A DNA stretch of 64,000 nt, taken from the NCBI GenBank assembly GCA_963971575.1, contig OZ020616.1, positions 36,932,306 through 36,996,305 of the forward strand, read 5' to 3'. The first letter of the stretch is position 1. Each line of letters starts with the position of its first letter. The DNA comes from Liopterus haemorrhoidalis. Lineage: Eukaryota; Arthropoda; Insecta; Coleoptera; Dytiscidae. Under the pieces are notes generated by a model, which did not search any database, was not told the DNA's origin, and saw only the letters and a program-made list of their open reading frames with translations. Both the position numbers and the translations under genes were made by a program. This document shows, in pieces, positions 47,601 through 57,783 of this stretch.

Positions 47601-47708
47601 ACATATGTCTATGTATAAGGAAGATATCATACCGATTTTGACATTTCGAGATTTCGATGGATCTCCACGAATTGATGTCCCTACATAACGTTTTGACTAT
47701 TTTTAGCA

Positions 47709-47711
47709 TGA

Positions 47712-47763
<52 letters not shown>

Positions 47764-47810
47764 CGTTCGTCCGTCCGTCCGTTTGTCTGTCCGTCTGTCG
47801 GTCTGTGTAC
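47709..47810. repeat. (CTGT)n microsatellite
   Basis: About thirteen ctgt units, then variant ccgt/ctgt units to about 47805. The open frames across it on both strands are artefacts of the repeat. Confidence 0.95.
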
Positions 47811-48058
47811 ACGTGAAGAGCAAATTCACCTTAAAGGATTTTTATGAAACTTCATATTTAAGCTTTAGACATCAATGGCACGAGTTGATCATCTTTTGAT
47901 AAAAATCAGTTAACAAGAAATGGGAGTTTACTCGTGTCGGTTTTAAGATTTTTGCGAATATTTCACAACAGAGAAATATTTCGAAAAAATGTATTTAACA
48001 AAAGTTAGCGGTCGGTCCTGTGGTGGCCACAGCTGTTTTTTTTTTTTCTTTCTTAAAT

Positions 48059-48345
48059 TACTTTATTTGCCAAAGGCGCCAAAACTACTGCTACGGATTT
48101 GATTAGGTCAATAGTCATGTACGGAAATGAGACTTGAACGGTGGCGGAAAAAAAGTCATAAAAAAGTCCTAAGCAATATTTTTAGATCAATAAAACATCT
48201 CATGAGCCAATGTTATCGTCCTGAACATAAATTGAAGAATTGTTTGAAGACCGGACATTGTCAAAGAAATCAAAACGCAGAGACTCCGACGGGTGCCAGA
48301 TGACAACTTCATCAAGTTAGTAGTACACTATACGAAGTGTTGGAA
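48059..48345 (+). pseudogene. RTE-like reverse transcriptase fragment
   Basis: A frame reads LIRSIVMYGNET then TVAEKK, matching the 'l.....YG.EtW.....' C-terminal RT block. Stops interrupt it. Confidence 0.5.
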
Positions 48346-48389
48346 GGAAAGCATTCCGTAGGCTGTTGACGTCTGCAGTGAAGAGACGA

Positions 48390-48549
48390 TCAGATCAATT
48401 CTGTAAAAAATTACTGTGTAGTAACGTTACTAAAAGATAAAATATTATTAAAAGTATAATGACTTTCATTCATGATAGTAACTGACCTTGCTCATATTGA
48501 CAATATTAGTTACTATGATCATAGTAACTGAGTTACAGAATTGGTCTGA
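48390..48549. mobile_element. Short MITE 'TTCTGTAA...TTACAGAA', copy 2
   Basis: tcagatcaattctgtaa is mirrored at the right end; about 90% like 18392-18540 by eye. It separates two RTE-like fragments. Confidence 0.85.
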
Positions 48550-48780
48550 TAATTTACGCAGATCTAAGAATCATCGATGTTGCACTACATATTACTAAAT
48601 TAAAATAGACGGGGTTATTCATGTTACAAGAAGAGATATGGTTTTACTAGTCCGGACTAAAAGCACTACAGAGTGGAGACTCGGAACTAGTAAGCGATCT
48701 TGGGTGGCCTAATATGAGATGGAGATAAGGTAACACAAAAACAACATAAAAGTAATAGACTAGAGTAGCTGAAGACTACT

Positions 48781-49515
48781 AGTGCATATTACGGGTTGCA
48801 AATAAACTGTAACAAAACTAAAATTATGATCGTTGATCGTGCGAACAAATCTATGGAAAAATCCCATAGAATTTCCGATTGGGAAGTTGTTGACAGTATG
48901 ATATATTTAGGCTCACTTATCCATAGTTTAGGTATATTTGAATATGAAATACGCCGCCGCATCCAACTGGCACGCGTTGTAATGAGCAACCTGATAAAGA
49001 TATGGAAAGATAAAAATATATCCCGTCAAACCAAATGCGCACTGGTAAACTCCCTGGTCTTCTCTGTTTTCTATTACGCTTCTGAAACATGGGTAATCAG
49101 AACAGCAGATAGACGTGACATAGACGCATTTGAAATGTGGTGTTGGTGCCGCATGTTACGAATACCATGTACAGATAAGCATACAAACATATCAGTTCTT
49201 GGAGAAATCAATCCTACCCAGCGTCTTTCAAGTCTAACCTCTGCACGAATACTGAAATTCTTTGGGCATATAACCCGCCACAATAATTTGGAAAAACTTA
49301 TCGTACAGGGGAAATCAGATGGAAAGCGCCGCCGCGGTAGATCACCTACTCGATGGACCTTATATCCAATCTCACAGGAACGAGTCTAGTGACAGCTGTT
49401 AGAGATGCCGAAGATCGAGTAACTTGGCGACGGGTAGTCCGAAGAGTATTAAATGAAGATGACACATAATCGTGATCACTACACGCCGTTTGCGATGCTA
49501 GATTAAGAAGAAGAA
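48781..49515 (+). pseudogene. RTE-type non-LTR retrotransposon, 3' fragment
   Basis: A 197-residue frame encodes the end of a reverse transcriptase and thumb/connection region: INCNKTKIM, a 'YLGSLI' block, RRRIQLARVVMSNLIKIW, SVFYYASETWVIRTADRRDI, then FGHITRHNNLEKLIVQGKSD and GKRRRGRSPTRW. This pattern is typical of RTE and related insect elements whose ORF ends soon after. A frameshift near 49380 is followed by the expected tail (VTAVRDAEDRVTWRRVV). It ends in an aagaagaaga repeat. The 5' part (endonuclease, RT core) is missing, a usual 5' truncation. Confidence 0.75.
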
Positions 49516-49925
49516 AGAGTAGCTTACAACCGACAGGAATGGAACAATCTAAGAGAGGCGTTTGTCTCATATTGGATCAAATTCCACCGATTGTTATAAA
49601 TTAATTTGCACATAACGTTAACTTTTATTTTAATCTTTGCAATAATTGGTTCTCCCACCACAATTCCTGACATTTCGCAACAAAATGATAAACATTAAAT
49701 ATAAGCCTATTTGCTAAATCTCGTGTACGTGTAGCATTAACTATTTACACTGAAAATAATATCGTATTTCTCGGGCATTCCTGTGGGATGTTACAATTTT
49801 CCGCATCGCTGGAGTGAAAAAATCACAACTCCAAGTTAATACCCAGTACATTAATTCTCTAATATTTACCAACGAATCTCTAGAGTATTTACGGTTCTGA
49901 ATTCAATTCCTTCAAGATTTGTTAT

Positions 49926-49939
49926 TGAATACACTCTAT
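49926..49939. repeat. Target-site duplication, left
   Basis: tgaatacactctat, identical to 55466-55479, brackets the non-LTR retrotransposon. Confidence 0.95.
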
Positions 49940-50085
49940 TTTTTTTTTTTTTTTTATTAATTTATTATTGGCCATCGGCATAAGACGCCATATTAGCCAG
50001 CTTCAATATACATTTACAGAACATAAATAATAATTATAAATTTTATAACAAGGATATATATAATACATAACAAATAAATTATAAA

Positions 50086-51735
50086 TTATAAGATTATATT
50101 TGAAATTTTCATGAATTTTGAAATATGTTTATAAGTTCTTTTATCGTTTAATATGTCGAATAATTTGGTTGGGGGTTTTTTTAAAATTGGTAATAAATTT
50201 TGTAAAAATGTTAATCTGTGACGTGCGTATGTCGGGCATTGAAAAAATATGTGGTCCAGGCTACCAGTCGATGTATTATCACAGCTGCAAAAAGGCGATG
50301 AAAGTACACCAATTCTATGGAGATGAGCTGGATGACCAGCATGTCCAGATCTCAATCTGCATATGGTTGTAATGAGATTGCGTTCTGCTGCAATTTTGTA
50401 GAACCAAGGTTTTTTTAATGGTGTCTTTTCAATGGCTGCGTATTGTCTTCCTTTATAAACACATGAAGCGGTCCATTCTTTTACCCACTCTGAATTTATA
50501 TTACTGTTTATAGTATTATAAACATCCCGACGGGAAATTTTTACATTAAATGTCACTTGATTAATTGGTGAAATTGCCGCTTTTTTTGCTAAATAATCAG
50601 CCTTATCGTTCCCTAAAGATATTCCCTGATGAGATTTGATCCACAGAAATATAAAAGACAAACCATTAGTCTGAGCTACATATATAATTTGTGCAATATG
50701 TTGTATATCAAAGTCTCTTGAATGAAGGTGGTTATTTGCTATAGTTTGAAGAGCGCTTTGGCAGTCGCTTATAATTACCCAATTTTTCGAAATTTTACTG
50801 CTTATACAGTATTTTAAAGCTTCTTTAATAGCGTATAATTCGGCCGAATAACTTGAAAATTGAGATGGTAGTGGGAATATTTTGTTTATTTTCGTAACTG
50901 GACAATAGAAGGCGGCTCCAGAAACGTTTACGTTTCTGTCTTTAGATCCGTCGGTATACATAGTGATATAATTGGAGAACTGTGTTTCTAAAATTTCACT
51001 AAATATAATTTTATTTAAAGCAGGATTGTCTACGTAGTTAGGAAATATGATTTTTTGTTTTTTAAGTTTATAATTATATGGAAATGAAAATATAGGACAA
51101 TTATTTCCTAGCTGGCAGTTGTTTGTCGTTTCCATAAGTTTGCCGTAGACGTGGAAAAATATTTTTGGTGCATGTTTTGCCCCTCTGAGAAGCGATAGGT
51201 CCTTTATAAATTGTCTATTAAGTGATTTTAAGCTATATTGATCACTGTGGAGTTTATTTAAGACAAATTTATAAGTTAATTTAATCCTGCGCAGATGTAG
51301 TGGGATCTCACAAGTTTCAGCTAGAAGTATATTAGTAGGAGTAGATTTCATTAGTCCTGTACTGATCCTCAAGGCTTTAAATTGAATCTTGTCTATTTTA
51401 CTTAAGACCGTGCTAGATGCTAAAGCATAGAAGATACTTCCATAATCCAGTTTTGACCTAATATAAGCTTTATAGAAGAGAAGTACTACATTGGGGTTGG
51501 CACCCCATTTACAATGAGCGATAATACGTAGTAAATTTAATTTCTTTTCTGTGCTTGTAAGAAGATGGTTAATATGGGAGACCCATGAAAGTTTTTGATC
51601 TAAGTAAAGTCCTAAGAATTTTGTATTGGAAACTACTGGAACTAAATGTTTACCTAATTTTATGTTGTTTGGGAATGTGTTCAGTCTGTTCCTTGTAAAA
51701 AAAAATAATGCGTGATTTAGACGTCGAAAGTTCAA
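50086..51735 (-). CDS. Retrotransposon ORF2, part 2: RT thumb, RNase H, zinc motif
   Basis: A 549-residue frame overlapping part 1; RNRLNTFPNNIKLG picks up the protein after the T-run. It contains the RT thumb (KFLGLYLDQKLSWVSHINHL) and an RNase H domain at ~260-390 with its acidic residues in MYTDGSK, SAELYAIKEAL, ISDCQSAL and WIKSHQGISLGNDKADYLA. A C-terminal cysteine/histidine motif (FCSCDN...LDHIFFQCPTYA) is typical of I- and R1-group proteins. A one-base change in the poly-T run separates it from part 1 and is the only obvious defect; it could also be an assembly error. Confidence 0.88.
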   Translation of the reverse strand: MNFRRLNHALFFFTRNRLNTFPNNIKLGKHLVPVVSNTKFLGLYLDQKLSWVSHINHLLTSTEKKLNLLRIIAHCKWGANPNVVLLFYKAYIRSKLDYGSIFYALASSTVLSKIDKIQFKALRISTGLMKSTPTNILLAETCEIPLHLRRIKLTYKFVLNKLHSDQYSLKSLNRQFIKDLSLLRGAKHAPKIFFHVYGKLMETTNNCQLGNNCPIFSFPYNYKLKKQKIIFPNYVDNPALNKIIFSEILETQFSNYITMYTDGSKDRNVNVSGAAFYCPVTKINKIFPLPSQFSSYSAELYAIKEALKYCISSKISKNWVIISDCQSALQTIANNHLHSRDFDIQHIAQIIYVAQTNGLSFIFLWIKSHQGISLGNDKADYLAKKAAISPINQVTFNVKISRRDVYNTINSNINSEWVKEWTASCVYKGRQYAAIEKTPLKKPWFYKIAAERNLITTICRLRSGHAGHPAHLHRIGVLSSPFCSCDNTSTGSLDHIFFQCPTYARHRLTFLQNLLPILKKPPTKLFDILNDKRTYKHISKFMKISNIIL

Positions 51736-53821
51736 AACCTTTATCAGATAGCCACATATCTAGTGCATAGAAAATGAACGACATTTCTCTTATACATGAG
51801 GATATATTAGATTTTTTAGTCGAAATACGGAAGTCATCTGCATATTGACCAATGTTAGTGAGAGATGGAAGAAAGTGGTATAGGTCTGATGTGTAAATGT
51901 TGAAAAATAAAGGGCTTAGTATTAAACCTTGGGCAATACCATAGTACACATATCTGAGGGAACTTGTTATATTTTTATGTTGAACTTTTATGATCCTATT
52001 GCTTATCATAACATCTATTCTTCTTATAAATTCTGGAGGGAGGCCTAAATCTTCCATTTTTGCTAAGAGAGTTGGAATTACAACATTGTTGAAAGCACCT
52101 GATATATCTAAAAAAGCCGTTATTAAAATATTATTTTCAGAATATGTTTCAGAAATATTAGTGATAAGGTCAAATAGTGCGTCCATAGTACCTCTGCATC
52201 TCCTAAAGGCATAAAGATGGGATGGTATTAAATTATTGTGCTCTAAGTACCATTCTAATCGAATTTTTATAAGTTTTTCTAGTGTTTTACCAACGCAGGA
52301 AGCTAATGTTATAGGTCTATATGAATTTATAAGCAATGGGTCTTGTCCTGGTTTAAGTATAGGAATGACAGTTTGTGTTTGCCATTCTGTTATCCACTCA
52401 GCGGAGGCCCAAAAGTTATTGAATGTAAAGAGTAATATTTCTAATGCTTTTTTAGGTAGATGCTTTATCATTGAATAAGTGATATTATCCGGTCCAGGAG
52501 CTGTATCTGTCGAGTTTTTCTCTAACACTGCTACTAATTCGTCTATAGTAAACGGTTCTAACAAGAAATGAGTTTGTGAAGTGTGCCTATAGTACTGCTT
52601 GTATGGACAGTGCGTTGCTCCTGGAGAAGCCAAAGAATCCGCATATCTCTCTAACCACTCTTTTGAAATAATATCTCTATTACTTTTAACAGAAGTGTTA
52701 TTATTAATGTTCTGAAAACATTTTACTTTTTTCCAAACTTCAGTCAATGGGGAATTGATGTTTAGAGATGCACAATAAGTTTGCCAACTAGAGCGTTTTT
52801 GGTTCTTTATTAGCTTTTTTGCAGACGCCACGCTATTTTTGTATTTTATATAATTTATTAAAGTAGGGGTTTTCCTATAATTGCTTCGAAATCTTTTAGT
52901 TAGGGCAAGTTTCTGCTGGCATTCTTGTGTCCACCATACCTTAGGAAGGTGTTTAGCAATGTACGGTCTTTTTAGTGGTATGCTTTTATTTGCCGCATTT
53001 GTTATTGACTCAATTAACTTATGATATACAAACAAGGTGTTCGAGGAGTTGCAAATCAAATTATCTATATTTTGCTCTATTAGAGAGGCATATAGACCCC
53101 AGTCAGCATATTTTGTATTCCACCTGGCTCTTGGGACAATTTTTATAGGAGTAGGAATTTTATTTTGTAGACTAATATCAATTAAAAAATGATTTGAACC
53201 CAATGTGTCTGTAGATGTATGACAAGTGATGCTGGCCGCTATGTTAGAACTGCTAATGGTTAGGTCTATGGCAGATTTTCTTTGTCCTGGTCTCGTTTCA
53301 AGGGTGGGAAGTCCATCATTTAGAATAGACAAATTGTAAGAATCTAGAAATTCGAGAACATCCCTACCGGACACGTCAGTCAATTCGCATCCCCAAACTG
53401 TACTATGAGCGTTGAAATCCCCTGCTATTATAAATTTATCAGATAAAATATTTATTAAATTTGACCAAGTACTATTTCTAATTCTATATTGAGGAGAACA
53501 ATACAATGATACTATATCCACTGTTAATTTATCTAGAAATATTTTGGCGCCACAAATTTGAAATTTATTGTTAGAAATAAATGAAAGGTCTAATAATTGA
53601 AATTGTATATCTTTGGATATGAGTACGGCACTACCGCCGTATCCATCTTGTCTATCACATCTTACGGAATTGTAATTTTGAAAATTATATCTGAAACCTG
53701 GTTTGAACCATGTTTCAGCTAATATAGCAATTTTTGGTTTGTTGATGTTTAGAAATATCTCCAAAATTGGTTTGTTAGATTTAACAGATTGTCCATTCCA
53801 TTGAATGATTTTAGTTCCCAT
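51650..53821 (-). CDS. Retrotransposon ORF2, part 1: endonuclease and RT
   Basis: A 723-residue frame. The apurinic-type endonuclease spans ~1-225 (IIQWNGQSV, ILAETWF, IIAGDFNAHSTVWG, RKSAIDLTI and the closing SNHFLIDIS block). The reverse transcriptase spans ~430-700: INSYRPITLASCVGKTLEK, YAFRRCRGTMDALFDLI, TAFLDISGAFNNV, GIAQGLILSPLFFNIYTSDL and the catalytic QYADDF at ~657. The turn usually written PQG is AQG here. The frame runs off at a T-run near 51696-51705 and soon stops (EQTEHIPKQHKIR). The continuing protein is in the neighbouring frame. Confidence 0.9.
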   Translation of the reverse strand: MGTKIIQWNGQSVKSNKPILEIFLNINKPKIAILAETWFKPGFRYNFQNYNSVRCDRQDGYGGSAVLISKDIQFQLLDLSFISNNKFQICGAKIFLDKLTVDIVSLYCSPQYRIRNSTWSNLINILSDKFIIAGDFNAHSTVWGCELTDVSGRDVLEFLDSYNLSILNDGLPTLETRPGQRKSAIDLTISSSNIAASITCHTSTDTLGSNHFLIDISLQNKIPTPIKIVPRARWNTKYADWGLYASLIEQNIDNLICNSSNTLFVYHKLIESITNAANKSIPLKRPYIAKHLPKVWWTQECQQKLALTKRFRSNYRKTPTLINYIKYKNSVASAKKLIKNQKRSSWQTYCASLNINSPLTEVWKKVKCFQNINNNTSVKSNRDIISKEWLERYADSLASPGATHCPYKQYYRHTSQTHFLLEPFTIDELVAVLEKNSTDTAPGPDNITYSMIKHLPKKALEILLFTFNNFWASAEWITEWQTQTVIPILKPGQDPLLINSYRPITLASCVGKTLEKLIKIRLEWYLEHNNLIPSHLYAFRRCRGTMDALFDLITNISETYSENNILITAFLDISGAFNNVVIPTLLAKMEDLGLPPEFIRRIDVMISNRIIKVQHKNITSSLRYVYYGIAQGLILSPLFFNIYTSDLYHFLPSLTNIGQYADDFRISTKKSNISSCIREMSFIFYALDMWLSDKGFELSTSKSRIIFFYKEQTEHIPKQHKIR

Positions 53822-55295
53822 TTTGAGTTGCCTGGTTTGATGAAACAGAATTATTTAAGTTGTCTAGAAAAGAATTTATATCTTGTTTTGAAATGAAATT
53901 ATTTTTTCGAGATTCTTGAATTACGGTATCTATGAAAAGTATTAATTTATCTTTAAGAGATTCTGATATTACAGGTGTATTTAGTTGTTTCCGGTGATAT
54001 TGAGGGGCATAGGGATTTGGGCCTATTGGCTTGACAGGTAGAGAAGTACTGGGAGTATATGGTGGCTTTTCATTTAAGTTCTGAGGGCCAATTCTATTAT
54101 TATTTTTGTATGGAATGATTTTTGTAAAATTTATATGTTTTTTTAATTGAGCATTAGTACTTGTATTATGCTGTGGTCTAAGTTCTAGGAGAGGAAATTC
54201 CTTATTAGAGTCTATGTTTGGACGAATTTGATTTGCTATAACAGCGTATGAGTTATTATGAATTTTACTGGCGTCTTTATATGAAAGGTCATTTAAGGTC
54301 ATAATTTTTTTAATGTTTCTTTGTTTGGAATATTCTGGGCATTTGCGATAAGTAGATGAATGTTCCCCTTTACAGTAAAAACATTTTGGTGTACTGACGT
54401 CGCAATCTTTAGTTAAGTGTGCTGCTTGACATCTGCTACAACGTAATTTGCTTTTACACTGTCTACTCATGTGACCAAAGAGCAAACAGTTAAAACATTG
54501 TACTACAGGGGGAATATATATATTAACTTCACACCTATTACCAAATAAGTAAACATAGTTAGGTAAGGTTTGTCCCTCGAATTTTAAAACACATGTTTCA
54601 AGATTATAAATTTGAGCGTTTCCATTAATGTTCATTCTTTTTGTTAAGCGTCGAGCGTCTATAACTTTAATTTCGGAATCAACCTCAGCGACAATTTCTT
54701 CATTAGAAATTGATAAGTCGATATATTTAACAACACCGTATTTGTATAAATTAAAATCAGGGATATAAGTGTGTAAATCATTATTATTTAGTAAATTATA
54801 TGTTAGTAATTTATTAGCTACTAAGGCATTGTCTAATTCAATTTTTATTTTAGACTTTCCGATCGAGGAGATGTTTATAATACTATTTTTATGTTGAAAG
54901 TCACTTTTGTATAAAATTTTACCAATAAACATGGGGTGTAGTTTTTTATTTAATTTATCTTCAACAAAAATGTAGTACGGGCCTGAATCAGTTATTTTAT
55001 ATCTATTTATATTTCTTATAGGATTAGCAACATCTCGAGAAATTTCGGATATATCTTCCCTTACTTGAATATGTGGCTGTTTACTTTTATGATTTTCTGT
55101 GTCATCTGACTTGTCATTCATAGGTCTTTTGTTATTGCTACCTGCACTTCCATTGCGTGTATGTGAAGTTGAAGACAAAGTATCCATGTCCATTTGGTCC
55201 GGTGAGGCTCCATTGACGATATTAAGAGCTCCACGGATGAGAGCAGCTGTTACTGTTATTTGCCCAGTATCAGGAGGATCGGGTTCCCCGTCCAT
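53811..55295 (-). CDS. Retrotransposon ORF1 (gag-like RNA-binding protein)
   Basis: 494 residues, uninterrupted. The N-terminal ~80 residues are polar and low-complexity (RNGSAGSNNKRPMNDKSDD). The middle (~90-250) is probably the RNA-recognition/gag core. Three zinc knuckles follow at ~265-320: CFNCLLFGHMSRQC, CSRCQAAHLTKDC and CFYCKGEHSSTYRKC. The C-terminus is rich in Asn, Pro and Gln. Such proteins bind the element RNA and form the ribonucleoprotein particle needed for transposition. Its stop overlaps the ORF2 start (ATGGGAACTAA at 53821-53811), an arrangement that suggests coupled translation of ORF2. Confidence 0.9.
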   Translation of the reverse strand: MDGEPDPPDTGQITVTAALIRGALNIVNGASPDQMDMDTLSSTSHTRNGSAGSNNKRPMNDKSDDTENHKSKQPHIQVREDISEISRDVANPIRNINRYKITDSGPYYIFVEDKLNKKLHPMFIGKILYKSDFQHKNSIINISSIGKSKIKIELDNALVANKLLTYNLLNNNDLHTYIPDFNLYKYGVVKYIDLSISNEEIVAEVDSEIKVIDARRLTKRMNINGNAQIYNLETCVLKFEGQTLPNYVYLFGNRCEVNIYIPPVVQCFNCLLFGHMSRQCKSKLRCSRCQAAHLTKDCDVSTPKCFYCKGEHSSTYRKCPEYSKQRNIKKIMTLNDLSYKDASKIHNNSYAVIANQIRPNIDSNKEFPLLELRPQHNTSTNAQLKKHINFTKIIPYKNNNRIGPQNLNEKPPYTPSTSLPVKPIGPNPYAPQYHRKQLNTPVISESLKDKLILFIDTVIQESRKNNFISKQDINSFLDNLNNSVSSNQATQNGN

Positions 55296-55465
55296 GATTT
55301 TGTTAACTGTTCCACAGTGATTAATTTATTTTTTAATCACTAATTAAATTCACTCGTCTCTCTTATAGATTAAATAAGAATTAATGTATATTTAAAAAAT
55401 TCAACTGTTTTTTGACAAGTCTGTCAGCTGTCACGATGTTGTCTCTATGGAAGTACAAATCGGAC

Positions 55466-55479
55466 TGAATACACTCTAT
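55466..55479. repeat. Target-site duplication, right
   Basis: tgaatacactctat, the partner of 49926-49939. Confidence 0.95.
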
Positions 55480-56179
55480 AAAATATTAATATTATAATTT
55501 ATTATTTCACTAGTGCTGTCAAATAATAATAAAAAAATATTTTTTACGACGTACTTAAAGTAAACCAACATTTTAGAAAGGAAAGAACATTTCTTCTGTT
55601 GTTATATATAGGTTGGATATATTCAGAAAATTGTTCTATTTTTGTCAATAAATCAATTGACATTTTGTATCTAAATGCCAGATTAAAATGTCAAAAATGT
55701 TAACGTCAAAATTTCCTGGTAGTAATATGCTTTCTGAAATGTATTAATGTGTCAAAAATATTTCCAAAAAGTTATTCATAATCTTAAACTTGATACGGAT
55801 TTTCAGATCTATATTCTGATAAGTTTTCAATGGACAATGTTTACAATATCCCCCTTCAAACTCTATACAGATGGCAGCAGAGAACGACTACACTAAATAA
55901 TTCAAGAATTGACTGTGGCTCTAAAACAATGGTTTCTGGAAGCGAGCTAACCTTCTTCTAGTTTAATGACAAAACACTATCTTAGGTTAGGTTAGTAAGT
56001 GTTTGGTTAGAAGAAGCCGAGCGAAGCGAGCTACCTATCTTCTAGTTTAATGACATAAATAATAGTTCTGCACAGTCCTCACTTATTTAGAATCTCTGTA
56101 TATTAAACAAATGACATGTGTTTGACGTATGCGCAAGTGTGAAGTGGGATGTTGTAAACACTTACCCACAATTCCAAGA
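55480..56179. other. Intergenic DNA with a short repeat pair
   Basis: cttctagtttaatgacaaaa and cttctagtttaatgacataa (about 55955 and 56039), each after a gcgagct motif, form a direct repeat with aggttaggtta between. No gene is seen. Confidence 0.4.
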
Positions 56180-56645
56180 AAGAACAGACAGGATGTGTAC
56201 CGACACCAGCAAAAAAAGACAACATTGAAAAGTTTTGAAAACAGATAAAAGACAATTTGAATCTAAGTGCGGATAGAACTCTTGGGAAAAATATCAAGAA
56301 TAATAGAAAGGAATGGATCACCACAGAAATTCTAAATATGATAGATGAAAGAAAAGCATTGAAAAATTGCCAAAACCCTCAAATGCATCAAAAGTACCGG
56401 GCACTATGTAATAAAATTAATAGAGAATGTATTAAAGCCAAAGAAAAAATCATTCAAGATAGATATAATGAAGATGATTGTATAATAATAACTGGATAGA
56501 TACAGCTTATAAAATGATAAAAACCTTTTTCTCTCAACGGAAAACTAAGAACAGTAGCTTACGAGACAAAGATGGATATTTAATTGACGACGAAGAATAA
56601 ATGGCAAGCATGTAGAAATAATATCAAGAAAAGTTAGTTAGTTCT
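56180..56645 (+). pseudogene. RTE-like ORF fragment (before RT domain)
   Basis: Frames encode RKEWITTEILNMIDERKALK and INRECIKAKEKIIQDR, then after a shift AYKMIKTFFSQRKTKNSSLR and DKDGYLIDDEE. This is the linker between endonuclease and RT in RTE-type elements. Frameshifts and stops break it. Confidence 0.65.
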
Positions 56646-56743
56646 ACTTTATATATATTTAGTCCGAAGATCCTTTCCGCATTTAACTCCCTCTCTTTTC
56701 AGTACAGTGTATCTGTCCTACATTCGCCCACTCTTTTAATTTG

Positions 56744-56865
56744 CAGTCGTTGTCTGGGCGCCATATCTCCAAAGAGACATCCAGCTACTAGAATCTGTCC
56801 AAAGACGAGCCACAAAAATACCCAGAGGTCTACAGCAACTATCGTACGAGGAGAGATCTGTTATC
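56744..56865 (+). pseudogene. CR1/jockey-like RT C-terminal scrap
   Basis: VVWAPYLQRDIQLLESVQRR followed by ATKIPRGLQQLSYEERS is the common 'W.Py...di..lE.vQrratk...gl..l.YeeRl' end block of jockey/CR1-type RTs. It is only about 40 residues long. Confidence 0.65.
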
Positions 56866-57004
56866 ACGAATGATAACAGATCAAAGAGGGATATCACAAG
56901 TAAAATTGCTCAGGCTAAGCTAGCTTTTAACCAGAAACGAAATCTATTCACCTCAAATAACATCACAATAACACTAAGGAAGATTCTTTCTAAGCACATA
57001 CGAA

Positions 57005-57400
57005 TGGTGCATAGCACTCGATGGGTGTGAAAGATGGACCATTGCAACTACAGAAAAAAGAAGATTGGAAGCCTTCGAGACCTGGTGTTATCAACGCATG
57101 TTAAAAGTGAAATCGTTTGACAAAGCTAGAACAAAGAGGTGTTTCAAAGAGCTGAAGCAAGAAGATTTCTGCTTCAAAATATAAATAAAAGACGAGCTTG
57201 CCTGATGAGGCGACATGAGGGTTTGCTGAAAATAATCGTGAAAGGTATGGTCGCAGGAACGAATCCTAAAAGAAGACCCCCCTTAAACTATATGAGTCAG
57301 TTGAAGGAGCAGCTTAACTGTCAGTAATATGTTGATCTAAAGAGAAAGGCAGAAGCCAGGGAGGAAAGGAGAGCTGTTGCCAACCAATCTTAGATCATAA
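57005..57400 (+). pseudogene. RTE-like ORF fragment (C-terminal)
   Basis: CERWTIATTEKRRLEAFETW, then CYQRMLKV, and after frame changes INKRRACLMRRHEGLLKIIV and NPKRRPPLNYMSQLKEQL. It corresponds to the same region as 48981-49380 in the better RTE fragment. Confidence 0.65.
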
Positions 57401-57416
57401 ACTTTAAGAGAGATGC

Positions 57417-57570
57417 TGTTCCAAACGTTTAAGCGGAATTAACTAGAATTTTTATTTTTGTTAAGTTGTCACGAGCTTTTTAGCGATTGAAGTTTTGCTA
57501 AACAAAATAATCAAAAGCCTCAATTAAACGTTATAAGTTATTAGTTTTCAAAATCTAGTTCCGTTTAAAT
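57417..57570. mobile_element. CAGTCTG-family MITE copy e, internally deleted
   Basis: ccaaacgtttaagcggaatt at the left and atctagttccgtttaaa at the right match the family ends; the interior is shorter than in copy b. Confidence 0.7.
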
Positions 57571-57783
57571 CAAAGAAACATACTTATATATTTAGAATCG
57601 CATAATGAAACTAATATTTCAACACACAGACCGGTGTATTCTCTCCGAAATGCGTTAAAAATTTTATTTTAACGCATTCAAATAAATATAACTATAAAAC
57701 CGTAATTTTTTATGCATATGCACTTTATAAAACCAATTTTATACATTTTAGTTTATGGTTTGCGAAGAAAATTGGGAAAAGCA

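Larger units (their letters stand above)
49940..55465 (-). mobile_element. Full-length I/R1-group non-LTR retrotransposon
   Basis: A 5.5-kb element on the minus strand. It has a 5' UTR (55465-55296), ORF1, an ORF2 in two frames, a short 3' UTR, and a 3' T-run (a poly(A) tail on its own strand) at 49940-49955. It is bracketed by 14-bp direct repeats, so it was inserted by target-primed reverse transcription and is not 5'-truncated. The ORF2 domain order (endonuclease, reverse transcriptase, RNase H) places it with RNase H-bearing clades such as I, R1 or LOA; the exact clade needs a tree. Intact ORF1 and only one visible break in ORF2 suggest recent insertion. Confidence 0.92.

Noticed and set aside
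47657..47899. Open frames across the ctgt repeat, both strands
   Set aside because: They are generated by the microsatellite (repeated Leu-Ser-Val-Cys and Thr-Asp-Arg-Gln) and are not genes.
47076..49925. Search for the missing first RUFY coding exon
   Set aside because: Several ATG-plus-donor combinations exist, but none gives a recognisable RUFY leader; it may be only a few codons long, so none is reported.
51990..52478. Plus-strand frames inside the retrotransposon
   Set aside because: They are antisense shadows of the reverse transcriptase frame, as are 50118-50372 and 55099-55320.
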